Source: Hymenopus coronatus
Taxonomy: Eukaryota; Arthropoda; Insecta; Mantodea; Hymenopodidae
Direction: 5' to 3'
Assembly: GCA_030762935.1 (NCBI GenBank)
Contig: CM060886.1
Coordinates: forward strand, 31,164,509 to 31,228,508
DNA: 64,000 nucleotides
Positions 33,641 through 45,436 of the stretch are shown piece by piece. The notes beneath the pieces were generated by a model. It was not told where the DNA came from. It saw only the letters and a list, made by a program, of their open reading frames with translations, and did no database searches. Position 1 is the first letter of the stretch; each line of letters begins with the position of its first letter. Both the position numbers and the translations under genes were made by a program.

Positions 33641-34219
33641 TATGTTTAACAATTTCCTCAGCTGCTAGACGAATTTAGGTTGGATAATTAAATTCATGAT
33701 TTTTTCCTATAGTCCCTTTTATCACGATATTTCATTTTCTTCTTTTTCAGCACATAGCAGACACTGGACTGATCGATCATCCATCTTGGATTTGCCATGA
33801 TCCAAAGTTTGCTTGCTCCTCGATAGGCTACTGATCCAAGGTATTGGGTTTACATCCTACAGGAGGATAATTTGTTGAAGAGGAGGAGGAAGAAGAAGAA
33901 GCACCAGCTTAATTTTCGTAAATAACAAATACTAAAAAACAAAGGGTAAACTTCACTATCAATTCATTTGCTCCTTGCATCTCATTACTCCATCTACATT
34001 ACCTTCTATTCAGCTTCCCTAATTCTAGAACCTGTTACACCACATTCTCATCCAGATATATAGAACTTATCTTTCCTCTGTCATTTTTGGCGGAATACGA
34101 AAATCGTTGGCCGGTCCTCCAGCGATTTCGTCCGTTTCGTCACTTTGCAATTCTGTCATTTCAGAAAATACATTTAAAGCTTCTAAGATGACAACTGCTA
34201 CAGTTTTTTTAAAATCTCC

Positions 34220-34564
34220 TTGTTCGGTACCTTTCTGCGCAAGGGAAACTCTAGAAAATTATCTTGTAAACTGTTGTCAACTTCTCAGATATCACTTGTG
34301 CTGGATTCCGGATATTACAGCCCCTGTTTTTGCTGTCAAAAAGCAAAGGCCCAAGAAGAATTAAGACTATATATCTCGCGCATTAACCTTAAATTGCGAG
34401 CATTAGAGCTGGAACAACGAAACACGAATGACGACCATACCCAGGTATTATGTGACAACACCCAGACAAAAATTACAATAGTGTACCTACATGATTACGA
34501 TTTAATAGAGAAGAATGAAACACAAATAACTTCAAAGAGAACAAAAAAGAGCAAAAAATCCTAA
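34220..34564 (+). CDS. Unidentified ORF, 114 codons
   Basis: The ORF lies in a 480-bp block (about 34,087-34,565) with less AT than its surroundings. It has a cysteine cluster (YYSPCFCCQKAKAQEELRL), then a predicted helix (ISRINLKLRALELE), and ends in a lysine-rich tail (SKRTKKSKKS). The Cys pair followed by a leucine-heptad-like helix recalls ORF1-like proteins of some mobile elements, but I cannot name a family. It overlaps the stop end of the acidic minus ORF by a few bases. It could be a 3' exon, a retrocopy fragment or chance. Confidence 0.3.
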   Translation: MFGTFLRKGNSRKLSCKLLSTSQISLVLDSGYYSPCFCCQKAKAQEELRLYISRINLKLRALELEQRNTNDDHTQVLCDNTQTKITIVYLHDYDLIEKNETQITSKRTKKSKKS

Positions 34565-34917
34565 ATGAGTTCAAGGTACCTATCCTCAGGAACAGGCTGC
34601 TCTGGCCAGTAAATCCCAATGCGACCAATTTTTAAACCAATTTCCTTTAGCGTGTCCTCTGTTATTTCCTGATAATTTTTCCCGTATGGATAGAGATTTC
34701 TATCTTCCACTTCTCCTTCGGCATCTTCACTCTCTTCTCCTTCGGCATCTTCACTCTCTCCTTCTTCGTCCTCTTCATACTCCCCTTCCGTCTCTTCCTC
34801 ATCGTCCTCTGTCTTGGAGACAACTTCGTCAGAGGGATACATTGATGTTACTGAAGCCGGATCAGAAGGTTTGCTTTTTTGCTCTTTGGGTTGTAAAGAA
34901 TTTTCGGTTTCAGACAT
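34561..34917 (-). CDS. ORF with acidic N-terminal region, candidate first exon of the DRC7-like gene
   Basis: A 118-codon open frame starts with ATG in a good context (AAGATGTCT). Residues about 1-30 are polar, then comes an acidic region with repeated E-D-A-E-G-E units (about 35-75), then a less biased C-terminal part (NYQEITEDTLKEIGLKIGRI and GIYWPEQPVPEDRYLEL). The upstream 200 bp contain CpGs (CCCGCGCG) and repeat content is low, fitting a promoter. DRC7 proteins start with an acidic region followed by a helix rich in E, L and K, so this could be exon 1 spliced from a GTACCT donor inside the last codons (after GAGGATAG). The donor is weak and the next exon was not found; the link is inference. 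It may instead be an independent small gene. Confidence 0.45.
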   Translation of the reverse strand: MSETENSLQPKEQKSKPSDPASVTSMYPSDEVVSKTEDDEEETEGEYEEDEEGESEDAEGEESEDAEGEVEDRNLYPYGKNYQEITEDTLKEIGLKIGRIGIYWPEQPVPEDRYLELI

Positions 34918-35317
34918 CTTTATGAACGTCTTTCATATATGCTTAAGTAGTCATTGCTGGCAACACGATGTGGGTATAACGTATGTTTTTCAGACAACAT
35001 TTCTCAACTACACCCGAAAGCGGTTTTGCTTGAAATATGGGATTTTTGTTTGGTTGCCAAAGCAACCCATCGACAAGTGAATAACCAATAACCGCACAGT
35101 TTCCCGCGCGTTCCTCTTCACCTGAAAAGTTATGCTCCTCTCGACCGTATCTGAGTTATACATAGAGACGGGATTGACAAGCCTATTGAAACGCTTTATG
35201 TGATTTTGATGTTGATTAAACATCTACCGTTATGTATAACGAACTGCCCTGCATTAAACGACAACACGATTAAAACATTGTTTGTAGCATGCACGTAACA
35301 TTTGTTTGATTTTTTTT

Positions 35318-35550
35318 TTAATTTAACGTCCTTTAACCTCGTAGGTCACACCTGACGATGAATGAAATGTGTGAAATGATGCTCTTATGAACCCACAGTT
35401 ACAGTTACCCGTCATTAGTCTTAAACGATGAGAAACCCTCGGAAAAAAAAAGAAAAGAAACCCTTATCCGGTAATTCAACCTAACCAAGATTCGAACTCG
35501 GGGCATCATAGGTACGAGGCAAACCCTCTACCCTCAAACTAAAGAGGCGA
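35318..35550 (-). repeat. tRNA-derived SINE, family D, minus copy
   Basis: The body begins TTTAACGTCCTTTAACCTCG. An inverted tRNA-like head lies at the right with an inverted B box (AGATTCGAACTCGGGGC). It has the same architecture as the copy at 7.7 kb. Confidence 0.8.
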
Positions 35551-35689
35551 ACTTTTGAAATTTTATAAAATCATATTAACATTGCAACTGTTGTATGTTT
35601 TATGTAAGTAAGAAAGCTGCGACACGTCACATTGTGTTTTAGCGTCCCTTTTCATATAACATGCACCATACTGCATTTTGAATTTTTCT

Positions 35690-35794
35690 GCACGTTCTAT
35701 GCACAATGTGTATAGAGAAGGTATTGTATTGCACCCAAAAATTCGATTCCGAGATTACACTGGAAATACCTGTAATGAGACCCCCGAATCAAAA
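35690..35794 (+). repeat. Module A 5' fragment, plus
   Basis: A hairpin (ACGTTCTATGCACAATGTGT) and about 100 bp of module A stop at an A-run (GAATCAAAAC), where an inverted copy begins. The joint resembles that at 17.36 kb. Confidence 0.75.
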
Positions 35795-36510
35795 CAATCT
35801 GATGTGTTCCATTCACATGACTCCCTCTACATCTCTGCAACAAATTATTGTTAAAAAGCTTATGCTATTTACTTCATGCTAAACGGGAAAAAATTAGCAG
35901 AAATAGTCAATAGAGTTGACAAATTCCTGTGTGAAAAAAGTGTGTCTTTCAAAGCTGAAAACAAACACAAGGAATATCTCCAAAACGACCAACCCCACGA
36001 AAAATAATGTATATGACATAAAATGTGTTTTATCGTGATCTACATGTTTTTGTGTAGTAAGTTTTTGTGTATCTCTTTCGGTTTACCAGTTATGCAAAAT
36101 TTAATAAAAATCATTCAGAATAAAGAGGTCTTTAGAGGCTATTCCCAAAAAATTCAAGATATACATTTTATTGGCATGTAAATATTTTAAATATAAGAAA
36201 TTCTAAACAAAATCGTTAGAGCCATTTTTGAAAAAATAAAATTTTCGAAAATTTGTCCATGTAAAGGTAGTTTGGGGTGGGGAATTTTCTTGAAAATCTT
36301 CGTGTCGCATCCTTGGAAGACACCAAGCTTAAATATCATGTTCGTATTTACCGGTCTTTTCATTTTTGAGTTATGCTGTCCATAACCACACACAGACACA
36401 CGCACACACGGACCTTTTTTAAAAAATGCTTTTTTATGGATTCGGGGGGACCCAAAACATTTATTTCCGGTGAAACCTCCGTATCGAATTTTTGGGTGTA
36501 ATACCTTTTC
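35795..36510 (-). repeat. Module A/B repeat, minus copy with shortened B
   Basis: The B end AATCTGATGTGTTCCATTCA, an internally deleted B to about 36,003, then module A to a shortened hairpin at about 36,510. Confidence 0.83.
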
Positions 36511-36634
36511 TATACATGATGTATTACACTAAAAAATTCGATACCGAGATTTCACCGGAAATACATGTTTTGGGACCCCCTGAATCCAAAAAATGTATTT
36601 CTAGAAAAAGGTCCGTGCGTGCGTGCATGTGTGC

Positions 36635-36678
<44 letters not shown>

Positions 36679-37375
36679 ACAGCATAGATATCTCAAAAAC
36701 TAAAAGTGCGTTAAATACCATACTTGGTATTTAAGTTCAGTATCATCCAACGAAGATTTTCAAGAAAATCTCCCCACTTATAACTACTCTTTGCATGGAA
36801 ACATTTTTGATTTTCTCAAAAATGGCTCTAACGATTTTGATTAAAATATCATATATTAAAGATATTGACATAACAAATTAAAAGTATATCTTGAATTTTC
36901 TGGGAATAGCCTCTGAAGACTTCTTTATTCTGAATGAATTTTACTGAATTTTGCATAACTGGTAAACCATACGAGATAGACAAAAAAACTTGCTTCACGA
37001 AAATTTAGAGCTGATTAAAGCACACAATTTATGTAATATGCATGTTTTCCCTGGAGTTGACCGTTTTTAAAATATTCGTTATTGATTTCAGTTTTAAAAT
37101 ACTTAATACTTTTCTCATACGGGAACTTGTAAACACCTGACCACGCAAAGAACCGGATGTCTATATCATAGCACCACACTTGAAAACATTTGACTGTCGG
37201 TTTAGCCTACTGTATCCCCCCTTATATCCCTTCTTTCTATAAGGAACTAAGTAATAAAACGTTTCTGCTAATGTTTATCTCGATTAGCATGAAGTAGGTA
37301 GAAGAATAAGCTTATTAACAATAATTTGTTACAGAGAGGTAGAGAGTGTCATGTGAATGGAGCACATTTGATCTT
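36511..37375 (+). repeat. Module A/B repeat, plus copy
   Basis: The copy is joined head to head with the preceding minus copy through a compressed hairpin (CTATACATGATGTATTACAC). A TG tract of about 19 units lies at 36,638-36,676, and module B ends ATGGAGCACATTTGATCTTT. Confidence 0.87.
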
Positions 37376-37380
37376 TATAA

Positions 37381-37990
37381 AAATGTCTGTGTAAGTATCT
37401 GTGGACAGCTTAGCTCAAAAACGAAAAGACCGTTCAATACCAAGCTTGGTATTTAAGTTTGGTATTTTCCAAGGATGCGACACGAAGATTTTGAAGAAGA
37501 TTCCCCCACCCCCAACTACCCATACATGGACCATTTTTTGAAAATTTTGATTTTCTCAAAAATGGCTCTAACGATTTTGATTAAAATACCGTATTTTAAG
37601 ATATTTTATGACAAACGAAATGTGTATCTGATTTTCTGGGAATGACTTTTGTATAACTAGCAAACCGTAAGAGATAAACAAAAGCTTACTACCAAAACAT
37701 GTAGACCTCATTAAAACATATGATTTATGTTATATTGGAAGATATCTTTCTTCTCGTTTCTCGTTTGTTTATTCCTGGAAAGCAAAGAAACTGAAATTTC
37801 AATTGTTTCACAGAGCGACCGGCTTTTAAAGGAGCCTGTGCGTTTTCTTATTTCCCTTCTACTTACAAGGAGCAATTCTGCTTATATTTATCTCGATTAG
37901 AATGAAGTAGATAATAGATTAATGTTTTGAATAACAGGTTGTTTGCCGAACAGCTAGAGGACATCATGTGAATGGAACACATTCGATTTT
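37381..37990 (+). repeat. Module A/B repeat, plus copy lacking the hairpin
   Basis: The copy begins inside module A at the microsatellite side (TGTCTGTGTAAGTATCTGTG). It contains a 20-bp palindrome AATACCAAGCTTGGTATT, and B ends CACATTCGATTTTT. Confidence 0.8.
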
Positions 37991-38120
37991 TGCCCTTCTA
38001 CTTACAAGGGACCAAGCAATAAGGACAATTCCTACTAATGTTTATCTCGAACGATGGAGATTTTAACAAAAATTTGTTACAGAGAAAGTAGATAAAGTCG
38101 TGTGAATGGAAGACATCAGA
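37991..38120 (+). repeat. Duplicated module B tail
   Basis: Directly after the previous B end the sequence restarts at GCCCTTCTACTTACAAGGG, a point inside module B just after a T-run, and runs to GACATCAGATTTTT. The same restart occurs at 54,599. Confidence 0.8.
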
Positions 38121-38126
38121 TTTTTA

Positions 38127-38570
38127 ATTTTTGCTTTCTCTATACGTACTATATGCATAATTTATAGTGAAGGCATTGTATTGCACTCAAAGATTCAATT
38201 CCCAGATTTCACCGGTAATACATGTTTTGGGACCCCCTGGATTAAAAAAAAGCAGCATAGATCAAAAACGAAAAGACCGCTAAATACCAAACTTGGTATT
38301 TAATAATGCAACAATGGTAATTCAAGAATGTGACAAGAAGCTTTACAAGAAAATTCTCCCAACCCAAACTACCCTTTACATGGAACATTTTTCGAAAATT
38401 TTGATTTTCTCAAAAATAGCACTGACGATTTAGATTAAAATACTTTATGTGTAAGATATTTTTATGACAAACGAAATGCATATTTTGAATTTTCTGGGAA
38501 GAGCATCTGAAGACCTATTCCTTCTAGATGACTTTTATGTAACTGGCAAACCGCAAAAGATATACAAAAA
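38127..38570 (+). repeat. Module A, plus copy, left part of a split element
   Basis: The hairpin (CTCTATACGTACTATATGC) and module A run up to GATATACAAAAA. The element is interrupted there and resumes at 39,977 with AAAAACTTACTACACAC. Confidence 0.83.
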
Positions 38571-39261
38571 TCTGATGTGTTCCATTCAGATGACTTTTTC
38601 TACATCTCTGCAAAAAATTTTTGTCAAAAAGCTTATGCTTCTATTCACTTCATGCTAATCGAGAAAAATGTAGCAGAAATATTACTTGCCTCCTTGTAAG
38701 TAGAAGCGAAATAAGGGAGTACCATAGGTTAAAGTGATAGTCAAAAGCTGGTTGCTATGTGACTGAAGTTCCTTTGTTTGTATGGACACGAGTTCACAAA
38801 TTCCTGTATGAGAAAAGTATAAATGTTTTAAAGCTGAAACCAATAACAAAGAATATCTCAAAAATGATGAACTCCACGAAAAAATTTATATAACATAAAT
38901 TGTGTGTTTTAATGTGCTCTACATTTTTTGTGTGGTATGCTTTTGTCTATCTCTATGGTTTAGCAGTTATGCAACATTCCGTAAAATTCATCCAGAATAA
39001 AGTAGTCCTCTAAGGCGATTCCCAGAAAATTCAAGATATACATATTATTTGTCAGGTAAATATTTTAATATACGATATTTTAATTAAAATCATTAGGGCC
39101 ATTTTTGAGAAAATCATAATTTTCGAAAAAGGTTTCATGTAAAGGGTAGTTGGGGGTGGGAGAATTTTCTTGTAAAGTCTTCGTGTCACATCCTTGCAAG
39201 TTACCAAACTTAAATACCAAGTTTGGTATTTAACGATCTTTTCGTTTTTCAGGTATGCTGT

Positions 39262-39299
<38 letters not shown>

Positions 39300-39976
39300 A
39301 CACACACACAGAACTTTTTCCAGAAACCCTTTTTTTGGATTGAGAGGGTGAAATCTCGGTTTCGAATTTTTTGGGTGCATTGCAATACCTTCTCTGTACA
39401 CTATGTACATAGTGCGTGCAGAGAAAGTAAAAATGTATATATCATAAATTGTGTGTTTTAATCTGCTCTACATTTTTTATGTGGTAAGTTTTTGTCCATC
39501 TCTTGCGGTTTAGCAGTTATGCAAACTTCCTAAAATTTATCCAGAATAAAGTAGTCTTCAGAGGCTATTCCCAGAAAATTCAAGATATACATTTTATTTG
39601 TCAGGTAAATATCTATAATACACAATATTTTAATCAAAATCATTAGAGCCATTTTTGAGGAAATCAACATTTTTGAAAATAGATCCATGTAAAGGGTAGT
39701 TGGGGGTCTGGGGATTTTCTTTAAATTCTTCATGACGCATCCCTGGGAGATACTAAACTTAAATACCAAGTTTGGCATTTTACAGACTTTTCGTTTTTGA
39801 ATTATCGTGTTCACAGTCACATGGACACACATACACGGACCTTTTTCTGAAAATGACTTTTTTGGTTACAGGGAACCCTAAAACATATATTTCTGGTGAA
39901 AGCTCAGTATCACATTTTTGGGTGGAGTGCAATACCTTCTCTATACATTATGTTACATAGTACGTGAAGAGAAAGT
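38571..39976 (-). repeat. Nested minus element B-A-A
   Basis: The nested element has B from TCTGATGTGTTCCATTCAGA and then two successive A modules, 38,881-39,428 and 39,429-39,976, each 548 bp and ending in a hairpin (ACTATGTACATAGTGCG and ACATTATGTTACATAGTA). It lies inside a plus copy; AAAAA occurs on both sides, either a 5-bp target duplication or part of the element. A CA microsatellite at 39,265-39,310 belongs to the first A. Confidence 0.85.
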
Positions 39977-40038
39977 AAAAACTTACTACACACAATTGTG
40001 GATCTCACGAAAACACACAATTTGTCACATACATTTTT
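39977..40038 (+). repeat. Module A end of the split plus copy
   Basis: This piece holds AACTTACTACACACAATTGT and ends TCACATACATTTTT, at the same point where a new A module starts at 14,735. Confidence 0.8.
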
Positions 40039-40707
<669 letters not shown>

Positions 40708-40976
40708 GCATATAAATACTGGTGGAATTGATATGCTTGCGGCAACTGGCAGTGCCTTTAACAAATGTATTTTTTTCTTCCAATGTTGCATGGTTAACGT
40801 TTTAACTCATATCTCAAATTAATAAATTTCATTATCTCCCTTCCTTAAAATTATTGTACATGATCTAGAAGATTTTTATGGCAAATCCTTCTTTTTTTGT
40901 AAGCCTTGGCTATTCTTAATAATGGATAGAAATTTTAAATCTTTATACATTTTCTTCAGTCTTGTAGAAGTTTAAT

Positions 40977-41120
40977 AACTTAGCTCAGTTGGTAGAGTGC
41001 CTGCCTACTATGCAAGGGGTCTAGGTTCAAGTTATAGCTGGGGTAGGGAATGTTTCTCTAGACCATTCCTTATCCTCCTCAGAGCTGGATGTGTGATAAT
41101 GGGTGGTATGAATAAGGATA
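40977..41120 (+). repeat. tRNA-derived SINE, family E
   Basis: The A-box region TTAGCTCAGTTGGTAGAG is very tRNA-like and a B-box-like AGGTTCAAGTTATAGC follows 35 bp later. The body continues with GGGTAGGGAATGTTTCTC, TCAGAGCTGGATGTGTGA. The B box deviates from consensus, so it is not a functional tRNA gene. Confidence 0.7.
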
Positions 41121-41290
41121 AGACGCGTCTCTCTTTCGTATGAATACCACGACTCAATATGGAGGTGACCTTGATCGCTACCAACGTCTCACGCGCTTAC
41201 GTAATGAGATGCGTCTCATGATTTTTTAAGTCACCTCCGAAGGTGTCTCAACACTTGAGACGCAACTTCTTATGATAAATAATGTGCAGA
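41121..41290. other. Small region with repeated GAGACGC/GCGTCTC words and an inverted GGAGGTGAC
   Basis: ACGCGTCTC, ACGTCTCACGCG, GAGATGCGTCTC and TTGAGACGCAAC occur within 160 bp. GGAGGTGAC (about 41,161) and its inverse GTCACCTCC (about 41,231) could pair around them. It is CpG-richer than its surroundings. It may be the body of the SINE just upstream; the function is unknown. Confidence 0.35.
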
Positions 41291-41669
41291 TTTGTACCAT
41301 TTTTATTGTTTTTTTGAGAGCAGAAGGAAGCTTTATTAAATCAGCGGGGGATTCTGAAGAACTAAATTATAAGAAGCTTCAAGATTAAAGCAAAATGTTC
41401 AGTGACTTGTACATTTTCTTCCCGAGCAACAGGAACAAGAGATGTAGCTTTACGCAAAGGAGCAAAGATTAGAATATTATTGTCGTTATTTTTTTCATTT
41501 ATATAACCCGCTTTAACTTCTGTAGTCATATCGAGGGCTTTAGTTTAGAAACAACTGCAGGCGATTTTTCGCTGAACTGTAAGGTTCTTAACGGCGTTTT
41601 TTAGTTGTACACACACAGTTGTATATTAAACACACACGCGTTCGCGCATATTTAGAGACTCTGTAGGTA

Positions 41670-41800
41670 TAGAAGATGGTTCTAGTTAAAAAAGAATTCC
41701 CTGCCACAGTCGAAAATCGAACCCGGGACCTTTGGGCGAGAAGCTAGAATGCTGACCATTCGACCGCAGGTAGAGTAAACTCTGTGTTACGGACTGCAAA
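41670..41800 (-). repeat. tRNA-like SINE, minus
   Basis: An inverted B box (AATCGAACCCGGGACC) and inverted A-box side (TGCTGACCATTCGACC) lie at tRNA spacing. The body extends left through GAAGATGGTTCTAGTTAAAA. Confidence 0.6.
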
Positions 41801-42018
41801 AACTTATTTTGTAGAACATACAAAAGTACTGCTTACGTTCATCTTTTTATAGAAGCATGTTTATTACAAAGTAAACTAAATAAATAATACAGTGTGTAAA
41901 ATAATATTCTTTTAATGTTTTATTCTTAAATTTCGCTGTTTTTAGAGGATTTGTTTCTCCTATCAAGTTCAAGACCTTCTTTTCTATTCTTTCGTGTGTA
42001 CAGGCTTGTTGTTCTTTG

Positions 42019-43338
42019 TAAAGTATTTGCTTACTGAAAGTCATGAGCAACACTGTTTTACAATCTTAATATTTACTTTTAAGCCAAACCAAATACATCA
42101 TCATAATCTACAGATTTTCTTTCACTTTTCGACATAGTCTCAATTGCTTTGCACACATTTTCCCCATCGTTCTACAAGTTTGAAAATGCCCTTGTGATAG
42201 AACTCCGTTCCAGCTGCCCGCAGACCCTGACACACTGCTTTCCGAATATCCTCCAGCGTCTCGTAGCGTTGGCCACGCATCTGCTCCTTCACAGAACCGA
42301 AAAGATGGTAGTCGGAGGGTGCCAAGTCGGGACTGTAGGGAGGATGTGGAAGAGTTTCCCACCCTAATGCCATGATCTTCTCCATAGTGGCACGGGCAGT
42401 ATGCGGACGCGCATTATCCTGTTGAAGGATGATCCTCTTTCCAGGGCGTTTATCACGCAAAACCCGACGGAGTTTCAGAAGTGTCTTGATGTAGCGGGCA
42501 GAATTTATGGTTTGTCCAGGTTAAAGAAAGTCAACCAGAATGCAACCTTGTGCATCCCAAAAGACACTTCCCATAACTTTTCCTACAGACTGCACTGTCT
42601 TCGCTTTCTTCTTCGATGGCGAGTTCAAGTGGTGCCATTCCATACTCTTGACGTTTCGTTTCTGGCTCATAGTGATGGAACCAGCTCTCATCTCCAGTCA
42701 CAATACACGTCAAAAATTTATCACCTTCATTATGAAATCTCTGAAGAAGGTTTTGTGCAATGGTTCTTCTCTGAAGTTTGTGGTCTTCAGTCAATAAACG
42801 GGGGACCCAACGGGCACAGACCTTTCGATAACCCAAGCTGTGGATCATTTCTTGCACTGCACTATGTCCTATTCCAAGTTTCGCAGCAATTTCATTCACA
42901 GTGAAACGCCTATCTCCTGTAATGAGCTCATCAACTCTTTCCTTGTTGCGTTCTGTAGAGGCAGCTCGAGGACGCCCACTACGAGGCGCATTTTGCAGAC
43001 CTCGTGTTTCCATCTTTGAAATGTTTCACCCATCTTCTAACACTGCTGGCACCCATGCAGACACCTCCAAACGCACGTTGAAGTCTGAGATGAATTTCAG
43101 GAGCAGATTTTCCTTCTTTCACAAGGAATTCAATGACAGCACGCTGTCGAAACGAAACATCAATGTCAGCCATTTTTCAAACACCGTCTGTGGTCACGTG
43201 ATAGAAGCTAATGACGTCACAATATGTCAACATGTGGCTTAAAGTCTGTAGATTACGATCCTGCAATTCGTTTCGTTACATTGTTGAAATTTAAATTTTT
43301 ACAATGGGTTGCTCGTGACTTTCAATATGCCCCTCGTA
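42019..43338 (-). mobile_element. Mariner transposon, near full length, inactive
   Basis: The right end reads (inverted) TACGAGGGGCATATTGAAAG followed by TCACGAGCAAC. The left end carries the diverged counterpart CTGAAAGTCATGAGCAAC. About 1.3 kb lies between, the usual mariner size, with TA at the right border. The transposase on the minus strand fills the interior. The left terminus has decayed, so its border is approximate. Confidence 0.85.
42140..43173 (-). pseudogene. Mariner DD34D transposase, frameshifted
   Basis: The minus-strand product starts MADIDVSFRQRAVIEFLVKE and carries the N-terminal HTH DNA-binding part, then IVTGDESWFHHYEPETKRQ (first Asp), IILQQDNARPHTA (second Asp) and YSPDLAPSDYHLFG (third Asp). 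Exactly 34 residues separate the last two catalytic Asp, the mariner spacing. It is broken by a frameshift near 43,000, another near 42,600, and a TAA near 42,522, so no active enzyme is made. Catalytic motifs are otherwise retained, indicating moderate age. Confidence 0.93.
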
Positions 43339-43344
43339 TAACAT

Positions 43345-44210
43345 ACATAGTAGTTGGAGAACGTATATTCCACCCAGAAATTTAATGTTGAGATTTCACG
43401 TAATGTTTTGAGGTTGATTAAAAAATAGAGATAACTCAATGTGTGTTTGTTTTTTGGGGAGGCAGCAGAGCTCAAAGGGATTTTTTATTCATTGGAATGA
43501 ATTTTTGTTTATCAATTATTAAATTAAATAGATTATAATAAAAATTGCAAATACCAAACTTGGTATTTATGTTTTGCATCTTTCAAGGGTGGGAAACAGA
43601 GTTTTTGAAGAAAATCCCCCACACCCCAAACTACCATTTAGATGGAAAAATGTGTGAAAATTTTGTTATTCTTGAAAGTGACTAACGATTTTGATTAAAA
43701 ATACTGTATATTAATGGTATTTGCATCATAAATAAAATATATATCCTGTATTTTTTGAGAATAGCCTCCAGAATTATTTTGGATGAATTTTGCGGTAACT
43801 GATAAAGAGATACACAAAACATGTAGATCTCGTTAAAATACATAATTTATGTCACATATGTTTTTCTTTTAAAGTTGACCATTATCCAGATATTCCTTGT
43901 TATTGGTTTCAATTTTGAAGAACGTTAACTGTTCTGAAACAGGAAGCCTATTTTGTTTCGTCTCTCTAGTTTTGCTGCTTGCCATGCAAAACAAACCGAA
44001 CTTCTGTTTCACACAACGATCAGTTTTTAAACATTTTGACTATGCTTTAGCCTAGTATATTACATAATTTCCCTTCTTCTCACAAAGAAGTAAATAATAA
44101 GAATTTTGCTTATGTTTATATCAATTAGCATGATGTAGATAAAAGAATGGCTTGTGTGTGGAACAGCTAGAGAAAATCATGTGAATGGAACATCATATTT
44201 TTATTTTATT
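43345..44210 (+). repeat. Module A/B repeat, plus copy beside the mariner
   Basis: The copy starts in the hairpin (ACATACATAGTAGTTGGAG) within a few bases of the mariner end, continues through module A (no long microsatellite), then B ending GAATGGAACATCATATTTTT. Confidence 0.82.
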
Positions 44211-45436
44211 CTACTTTTCACATTATCTTCCTAAATAAATTTCATTATAATCCCTGACAAGAATTTTTCTTAGATCTTGTTTATATCCGGTCATTGCAAA
44301 GTTCTAATTTTCTGACAACTACGATTTTATTCCGTGAAACATGACTAAAATGTAATGTTTCCTTCTCCATGTTGACAGTATAAATCGTATAAATTGATTC
44401 ATAAGTGCTGAAATAAGCCCTTTCCATTCATGCAACACAATCCTGTTTACACACAGATAACAATGAGACGCAGGTAACATTGTGTGACAAGTTCCTAAGC
44501 TATTGGTTTATCGCACTTGAAAGAAACTTCAACACAGTATTCCACAGTGTTTTGCAATCTGTTTTCTACACTCTTTTGGTCGTTGAAGGAAATAAATCAG
44601 TGTTAAGTGCATGCAACTGTCTCACTTACATGCAGATTAGATTTCTTTACACAGCGGCATGTCTAAAACTATAGCCAACTTCATAAGTTAGATCTCCTTT
44701 CTTTATTCATATGGTTCTCAAGGAAATTCAGACACTTCTAGAAGAGATTTTATAAACTTACTCTCCTAAAAGAGTAGTAGTGGTATGATTTAAATTCTTA
44801 TTTTAAAATGGTGGCAATTTCAGGAGTATGAGTAGAATTGAATTTCTTTTATTTGTATGGATATATGATAGGGTTGATGAATTCATGGATTTGAAAATGT
44901 TAACAGTTATAATGGGTAAGTTCAAAGAGTTTAGGAAAGGATCATAGTAGTTCAGCGGTGATTAAAAAGGAATATTGTTTATTTAATCACAAAGAGTTGT
45001 ACATTCAACATTTTATCAATAATTTAGCAAAAAGTATAAAACTCAACAACAAATTATTATGTATAACATTATGTTAGTGGCATAAAGCAACTCGTTTGCT
45101 AAATAGTTTATTTGGTAATAGAAATACAATTGTAATGCATTTTAAACAAGTTTATAAAAGCAAGTTTTATAATTTTAGTAATGTGAGAGAATGGTACACC
45201 ATTTTAAAATTCTTCCCTAGGACATCTTTCACATGACAATTCATAATTACTTTTCTTATGATTGTCATGCTAATTATATTTCTTCCCTTAAGGACATTTG
45301 TTTTTTAAATCCTTTGATTTATTTGGCATTCACAGCAGCTATATGTAAGTAGATTAATCATTTCATAAAATTTAATGTTTTTGTATAATTTATCACATTT
45401 TAACCTTTTGCCTTTTCTTTCTACCTTTTTTTGTTC

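Noticed and set aside
33740..33840. Possible plus-strand exon after TTCTTCTTTTTCAG
   Set aside because: The pyrimidine-rich acceptor is attractive, but the following frame is short, has no clear donor and gives no recognisable protein; it sits beside SINE-like sequence.
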